In this document: positions 60,420-64,000 of the stretch, in pieces
How the letters are laid out: every line of letters starts with the position of its first letter
Position numbering within the stretch: the first letter of the stretch is position 1
Assembly: GCA_964539825.1 (NCBI GenBank)
Contig: CAZIKF010000003.1
Span: 124,001 to 188,000 of the forward strand
Length of the DNA: 64,000 nt
Direction of reading: 5' to 3'
Source: CAZIKF01 sp964539825
GTDB lineage: Bacteria > Muiribacteriota > UBA6191
The notes under the pieces: generated by a model
The model's input: only the letters and a program-made list of their open reading frames with translations
Databases searched by the model: none
What the model was told of the DNA's origin: nothing
Program-made: the position numbers and the translations under genes

Positions 60420-60966
60420 TGCTTCGGTTGGCGTAGAGGTAGTCCCAGAGGCTATAGAGCGTTCCAATTACGGCAATTAGCATGAGAATGAAGATTATGG
60501 TTGAAGGGTCCATATAGATGTTGATGCCGTATTGTTGAACTAAGAGGACCAGGGGTATTCCTACAATGGCTAAAGCCTGAACTACCGCTTTGAATTTTCC
60601 GCTGCCCCTTGCACCCAGGATTTTCGACTGAGATGCGGCCAGAATTCGCAAACCTGAAACTAAACTGTCCCGGTAAACAAATACCAAAACCATCCATATG
60701 GAAGCGTGATTGAGTTGGAAGAAGGCCAGAAAGCAGGTGAGTCTGGCTATTGAATCAGCCATTGGATCCAGAATTTTTCCTGCTTCAGATGTCATGTTGA
60801 ACTTTCGGGCAACAAACCCATCAAAGTAATCAGTAGCCTCCAGGATGACCGCGAGTACAAGGGAAAGCCACAGAAAACTGAGATTACCAGGAGACTGGAG
60901 CAGTGCCCATGCAAAGACGGGGGCCAGTAATATGCGGAGAAAAGTGAGTTTCAGAGCAAGATTCAT
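60400..60966 (-). CDS. pgsA: CDP-alcohol phosphatidyltransferase, PgsA-like
   Basis: 188 residues with several membrane helices. The family signature D-x2-DG-x2-AR-x8-G-x3-D-x3-D is complete (DYFDGFVARKFNMTSEAGKILDPMAD, from about residue 46). PgsA makes phosphatidylglycerol phosphate from CDP-diacylglycerol and glycerol 3-phosphate; a sister enzyme such as cardiolipin synthase cannot be excluded. The gene ends inside the DUF2062 gene. Confidence 0.85.
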   Translation of the reverse strand: MNLALKLTFLRILLAPVFAWALLQSPGNLSFLWLSLVLAVILEATDYFDGFVARKFNMTSEAGKILDPMADSIARLTCFLAFFQLNHASIWMVLVFVYRDSLVSGLRILAASQSKILGARGSGKFKAVVQALAIVGIPLVLLVQQYGINIYMDPSTIIFILMLIAVIGTLYSLWDYLYANRSIISQLV

Positions 60967-61003
60967 GAAACCATGAAGAATATCAGTTCATCCCCTAAAA
61001 GAA

Positions 61004-61035
61004 AAGGCCGGTAGAATCAAAGTTCTACCGGCCTT
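61004..61035 (-). terminator. Rho-independent terminator of the acidic repeat gene
   Basis: A perfect 13-bp stem AAGGCCGGTAGAA/TTCTACCGGCCTT with a 6-nt loop. It lies 13 nt past the stop of the 61048 gene, though the T-run on the minus strand is short. Confidence 0.75.
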
Positions 61036-61047
61036 CAACCAGGGTAT

Positions 61048-62448
61048 TTACATTTTTGAATTAACGTATCCGCGAATGTCTGGATTATCCATCAGCCACT
61101 GGTAGCGATTCTTGCCCATCGCTGAGGGAGGAGTGTTTTGAATGACCCCTGGGGTATCGGGGTAACCCCACCGATTCAGCTTGTTTTTCCCAAGGTACTC
61201 ATCAACCAGGGCGACCGCTCTGGGGTCGGTCCAGGGAGTTGGTCCCACAGGCGCCGGAGCCATTCCTGGGGAGCTTTGAGGTGACAGGGGACCGGCCTGG
61301 CCGGTGCCCATCAGGTTAAGCTGACCCATAAACTCTTTAATTTGGCGGTCATTATCTTTGACTTCAGTGATGTATTGGTACACCTTTCGACGAGCCTCAA
61401 AGATTGTTCCCATATCCTGGGGATTGCCGGGAACCGGAGTATTTTCCATGAGCTGAATCAAAGGATTGGATTCTCGAACCAGACCGTCAATCTGGGCTAC
61501 GGTTCTTCGAAAAGTATCCTTATCCGCTTCGGTCATATTGGTATTGGTACGCTGTACATACTTTGTAATCAAATCACGCTGTAGACGAATGATCGCTTCC
61601 AATTTGGCCTTTAAGTCCACCAGAATTCTTCCATAATCCGGACCCTGCTGCACAGGAGGGGGAGGTACCTGGGGAGGACCCTGCGGCATAGGAGGATACT
61701 GTGGCCGGGGAGGATAGGGAGGAGGGTATCCACCGGGAGGATATCCACCCGGATAGCCGGGAGGGCCATAGGGAGGCTGCATCATCCAGGGGGGAGGGGG
61801 AGGTGGCATCATCGGGCCATCAAATCGGTCATCGTCATCGTCGTCATCGTCTTCATCATCACTATTTAGACTGTCGATCAGTTTCCAGGCGAGGATTCCG
61901 CCTCCAACCGCAAGTCCGATTTTAGCTACATTGCCCCAAAACTCTTTNNNNNNNNNNNNNNNNNNNNNNNNNNNNNNNNNNNNNNNNNNNNNNNNNNNNN
62001 NNNNNNNNNNNNNNNNNNNNNNNNNNNNNNNNNNNNNNNNNNNNNNNTTGGCTACGGACTGCTGTAGATTTTCAAGAAGGCAGGCGTAGACTATCTTTAC
62101 CTGGTTATTGTCAGGTGGGCTAGTCACTGGAGGGTCCTCTACAGGGGGATCCTCAACAGGGGGGTCCTCTACAGGGGGATCCTCAACGGGAGGGTCCTCT
62201 ACAGGGGGATCCTCAACGGGAGGATCTTCTACAGGGGGGTCCTCAACGGGAGGATCCTCTGGGGCATCCCGGAGATCAAACTCGATCCCATCGGCCGTGA
62301 TGAGCCGAGACAGCTTATCTTTAAGATTATTTGCCGTCGCTATTTTGGATTCCATATCTTCGGAACCCGGGTCAGCATAAGTAACAGCAAGCTGATAAGG
62401 GAACGCTAGAAAAAGAATTAGCGTGTACGCTACAATCCGATTGAACAT
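61048..62448 (-). CDS. Exported acidic repeat protein, interrupted by an assembly gap
   Basis: Start at the ATG at 62448 (AGGAGA upstream) with a signal peptide. Nine EDPPV repeats follow in the N-terminal part, then the gap of 100 Ns, then a helix (GLAVGGGILAWKLID), an Asp/Glu run, a Pro/Gly/Tyr-rich stretch (PPYGPPGYPGGYPP) and a C-terminal helical domain (about the last 160 residues). The frame across the gap cannot be verified, so one or two genes are possible. The layout suggests a flexible surface or secretion-linked protein. No known family. Confidence 0.65.
   Translation of the reverse strand: MFNRIVAYTLILFLAFPYQLAVTYADPGSEDMESKIATANNLKDKLSRLITADGIEFDLRDAPEDPPVEDPPVEDPPVEDPPVEDPPVEDPPVEDPPVEDPPVEDPPVTSPPDNNQVKIVYACLLENLQQSVAXXXXXXXXXXXXXXXXXXXXXXXXXXXXXXXXXXKEFWGNVAKIGLAVGGGILAWKLIDSLNSDDEDDDDDDDDRFDGPMMPPPPPPWMMQPPYGPPGYPGGYPPGGYPPPYPPRPQYPPMPQGPPQVPPPPVQQGPDYGRILVDLKAKLEAIIRLQRDLITKYVQRTNTNMTEADKDTFRRTVAQIDGLVRESNPLIQLMENTPVPGNPQDMGTIFEARRKVYQYITEVKDNDRQIKEFMGQLNLMGTGQAGPLSPQSSPGMAPAPVGPTPWTDPRAVALVDEYLGKNKLNRWGYPDTPGVIQNTPPSAMGKNRYQWLMDNPDIRGYVNSKM
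61948..62047. other. Assembly gap (100 N)
   Basis: A run of exactly 100 unspecified bases, the usual placeholder for a scaffold gap of unknown size. The flanking coding sequence continues on both sides. Confidence 0.98.
62125..62262 (-). repeat. 15-bp tandem repeat encoding EDPPV
   Basis: Nine tandem 15-bp units, alternating GGATCC- and GGTCCT-type variants, so the higher-order unit is 30 bp. In the minus-strand frame each encodes Glu-Asp-Pro-Pro-Val. Length changes by slippage keep the frame. Confidence 0.9.
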
Positions 62449-62604
62449 GAGAATCTCCTGCATCCATGTAAAACAATGGTTCATTACCCTATACGGGAAA
62501 GGTTAATAAAGGTTTCAAGCCCGGAGAGGAAATACGGGATTCTTGACAAAGATGATGGGTTCTTTGTTATTTATGGTAGATTGATTTTTATCGCAATTAG
62601 CTTT

Positions 62605-62678
62605 GCCCGCTTAGCTCAGCTGGATAGAGCAACTGCCTTCTAAGCAGTCGGTCAGAGGTTCGAATCCTCTAGCGGGTA
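62605..62678 (+). tRNA. tRNA-Arg(TCT)
   Basis: A cloverleaf with acceptor GCCCGCT/AGCGGGT (first pair G-U), D arm GCTC-AGCTGGATA-GAGC, anticodon loop CTTCTAA (anticodon TCT) and T arm GAGG-TTCGAAT-CCTC. It reads AGA/AGG. CCA is not encoded. The DUF502 gene starts 14 nt later. Confidence 0.95.
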
Positions 62679-62691
62679 CTCTCAAGCCATT

Positions 62692-63396
62692 ATGCCTCTG
62701 TCAGATAAGCCTTCAAGACTCACTTTTAAGCGGATTTTTTTCACGGGGATTCTGGTAACATTCCCCACCGCTTTAACCCTTTTCATCTTCTACTGGCTGG
62801 CCAGCATGATTGATATCCTGGGTGGGGAAATTTTAGGAAGCCTCACGGATATCCTGTCTTTACCCAGGGCAAAGTTATACCCGGGAATAGGATTCATCGG
62901 TACCGTTACGATCATCTTCAGTGTTGGGTTGGTTGCTTCGAATTATTTTGGCAAAAAGATTTACGAATTTTATGAAACCTTATTCTACAAGATACCCTTT
63001 TTAAACCTGGTCTTTTCCCTATTCAAAAAGGTTCTAGAAATGGTTCTGGCGGCTGATCGCAATGTATTTCGGCATGCCGTACTTGTGGAATTCCCTCGAA
63101 AGGGGCTCTGGATCATTGGCTTCCTTTCTGCCTCAGCGGCCAAAGAATTTAATGAGAAAACAAGAAAAGATCTGGTATCTGTGTTTATCCCCACTACTCC
63201 CAATCCAACTACAGCAGTACTTATGCTTGTTCCTAAGAAAGACCTTATTATGCTGGATATGAGCATAGAAGATGCCTCCAAAATAATCATTTCAGGAGGA
63301 ATTCTTACTCCGGAAATGATTGCGCAGCGAAAGGATGGGAAGATAGAGACCGAGGGTGATCCTGGCTCTCCCATTAAACCTTCCAGTACTGCGTGA
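62692..63396 (+). CDS. DUF502 membrane protein
   Basis: 234 residues with two membrane helices (about 15-37 and 58-83). FKRIFFTGILVTFPTALTLFIFYWL, the YPGIGFIGTVTIIF segment and VFIPTTPNPTTAVLMLVPKKDLIMLDMSIEDASKIIISGG are the DUF502 signatures. Function unknown in the family. It starts 14 nt after the tRNA-Arg gene and precedes the partial gene at 63412. Confidence 0.92.
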   Translation: MPLSDKPSRLTFKRIFFTGILVTFPTALTLFIFYWLASMIDILGGEILGSLTDILSLPRAKLYPGIGFIGTVTIIFSVGLVASNYFGKKIYEFYETLFYKIPFLNLVFSLFKKVLEMVLAADRNVFRHAVLVEFPRKGLWIIGFLSASAAKEFNEKTRKDLVSVFIPTTPNPTTAVLMLVPKKDLIMLDMSIEDASKIIISGGILTPEMIAQRKDGKIETEGDPGSPIKPSSTA

Positions 63397-63411
63397 CGAA
63401 GAATAGGGAGT

Positions 63412-64000
63412 ATGCGCCGCCTACTCCTAATCACCATCCTTGTCTTAGCCTGGATTCCCGCTCCTGTCCCTAGTGCTACAAGGGGCGAAATCTATAGAGA
63501 TTTCCTTCACTTCTGGAAGGTTCTGCGTTTGAAGCGCGATAGGGTGGAACAAATCTACCTGCGTGAAGAGCAATTTTTGAAGTCGCAGAAAATTGAACAG
63601 GCCAGGGTCGCCTATTACCACGGAAAAGAGGCTTTCTGTAAGGCTTTGGAACTCCTGATGAGAGCAAGGGAAGGCTATTCCATGGAACCTGAATTCCTGG
63701 GAGTTCTTGAATCTAAGATCCGGGCGTCCTTTCTGGAGTTGAGATCCTATAGTCAATGGGTTACGAAAATTCATAGCCAGGACCTGGAATCTCGAAGACT
63801 GGCGTTAAAGCCCTCAATCCTTGTTGCTGATCGTAAGTATCAGAATGTAAAAAGTAAGGAAGCCACGCATGGATTAGTGCTCATAAGTGAACTGAAAAAA
63901 TCAGTGGAGCTTTATGATTTAAGGAGCAAAACCACGCTACTTTTCGCCCGCGACTCTCTCTTGAAAATGACTGAATCTTATCCAAACTTTCTACCTGCCT
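63412..64000 (+). CDS. Secreted helical hypothetical protein (cut by window edge)
   Basis: The frame from the ATG at 63412 runs open to the window end (196 codons). A signal peptide (LLLITILVLAWIPAPVPSA) precedes a Lys/Glu/Leu-rich helical region, perhaps TPR-like or coiled coil. AGGGAG lies just before the ATG. The C-terminus is outside the window. No family recognised. Confidence 0.7.
   Translation, partial: MRRLLLITILVLAWIPAPVPSATRGEIYRDFLHFWKVLRLKRDRVEQIYLREEQFLKSQKIEQARVAYYHGKEAFCKALELLMRAREGYSMEPEFLGVLESKIRASFLELRSYSQWVTKIHSQDLESRRLALKPSILVADRKYQNVKSKEATHGLVLISELKKSVELYDLRSKTTLLFARDSLLKMTESYPNFLPA

Noticed and set aside
62108..62380. Gly/Ser-rich frame on the plus strand
   Set aside because: It is only the antisense reading of the EDPPV-coding repeat.

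Overview
The window looks like a chromosomal stretch from an uncultured or draft-assembled Gram-negative bacterium of moderate G+C. A run of 100 Ns at 61948-62047 marks a scaffold join. An outer membrane is implied by beta-barrel proteins (DUF481 type at 26278-27048, porin type at 48660-49877), several lipoprotein signal peptides, an AsmA/TamB-like protein and an NlpD-like amidase activator. Household genes (lysS, pgsA, RNase Y, tRNA-Thr, tRNA-Arg) are mixed with many secreted proteins of unknown function. I cannot fix the phylum from sequence alone. No phage, IS transposase, CRISPR array or plasmid module was found.

Layout. 1-7 kb: the end of an EndoIII-like glycosylase, a DUF3179 protein, an AhpD/TlpA-like redox pair, and an operon of lipoprotein, TPR protein, DUF4331 protein and small membrane protein. 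7-16.7 kb: tRNA-Thr, GT-C glycosyltransferase, membrane adenylate cyclase, a cluster of small secreted Tyr/Arg-rich proteins, an M4 metallopeptidase with a MoxR ATPase, and a HEAT lipoprotein. 16.7-23 kb: a mini flagellar-type protein, a Pro/Gly-rich secreted protein, a carboxypeptidase-regulatory/beta-propeller lipoprotein, and an alkylation-repair locus (alkD, alkD remnant, ogt) with a response regulator between its parts. 23-31 kb: a STAND ATPase with C-terminal winged helix, and an ECF sigma / anti-sigma / GspF-GspE fusion operon. 31-39 kb: radical SAM-B12 enzyme, NlpD-like protein, zinc-ribbon protein, and the operon lysS - microcompartment vertex protein - flavoprotein/DeoC fusion. 39-47 kb: HEAT protein, secreted gluzincin, and an HD-GYP / hybrid kinase / response-regulator operon. 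47-64 kb: YHYH protein, porin with a cupredoxin-like partner, RNase Y, LmeA- and AsmA-like envelope proteins, a second gluzincin, DUF2062, pgsA, an acidic repeat protein and DUF502.

Two dispersed non-coding element families are the most interesting content. Family R is about 120-130 nt, with five recognisable copies plus one internal-deletion derivative. Its chain of hairpins is preserved between copies, including two compensatory base-pair changes in the last stem. Four members end 9-18 nt before a start codon, and two copies bracket the RNase Y gene. Family H is a set of four 160-165 nt long hairpins. They share a core and a TGA-NN-CGAG-type terminus, while their arms differ greatly in sequence but stay self-complementary. 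In three of the four, the element supplies the stop codon of the neighbouring gene, and two inverted members flank the YHYH gene. Both families look like structured RNAs or non-autonomous repeats, and I do not recognise either as a named family.
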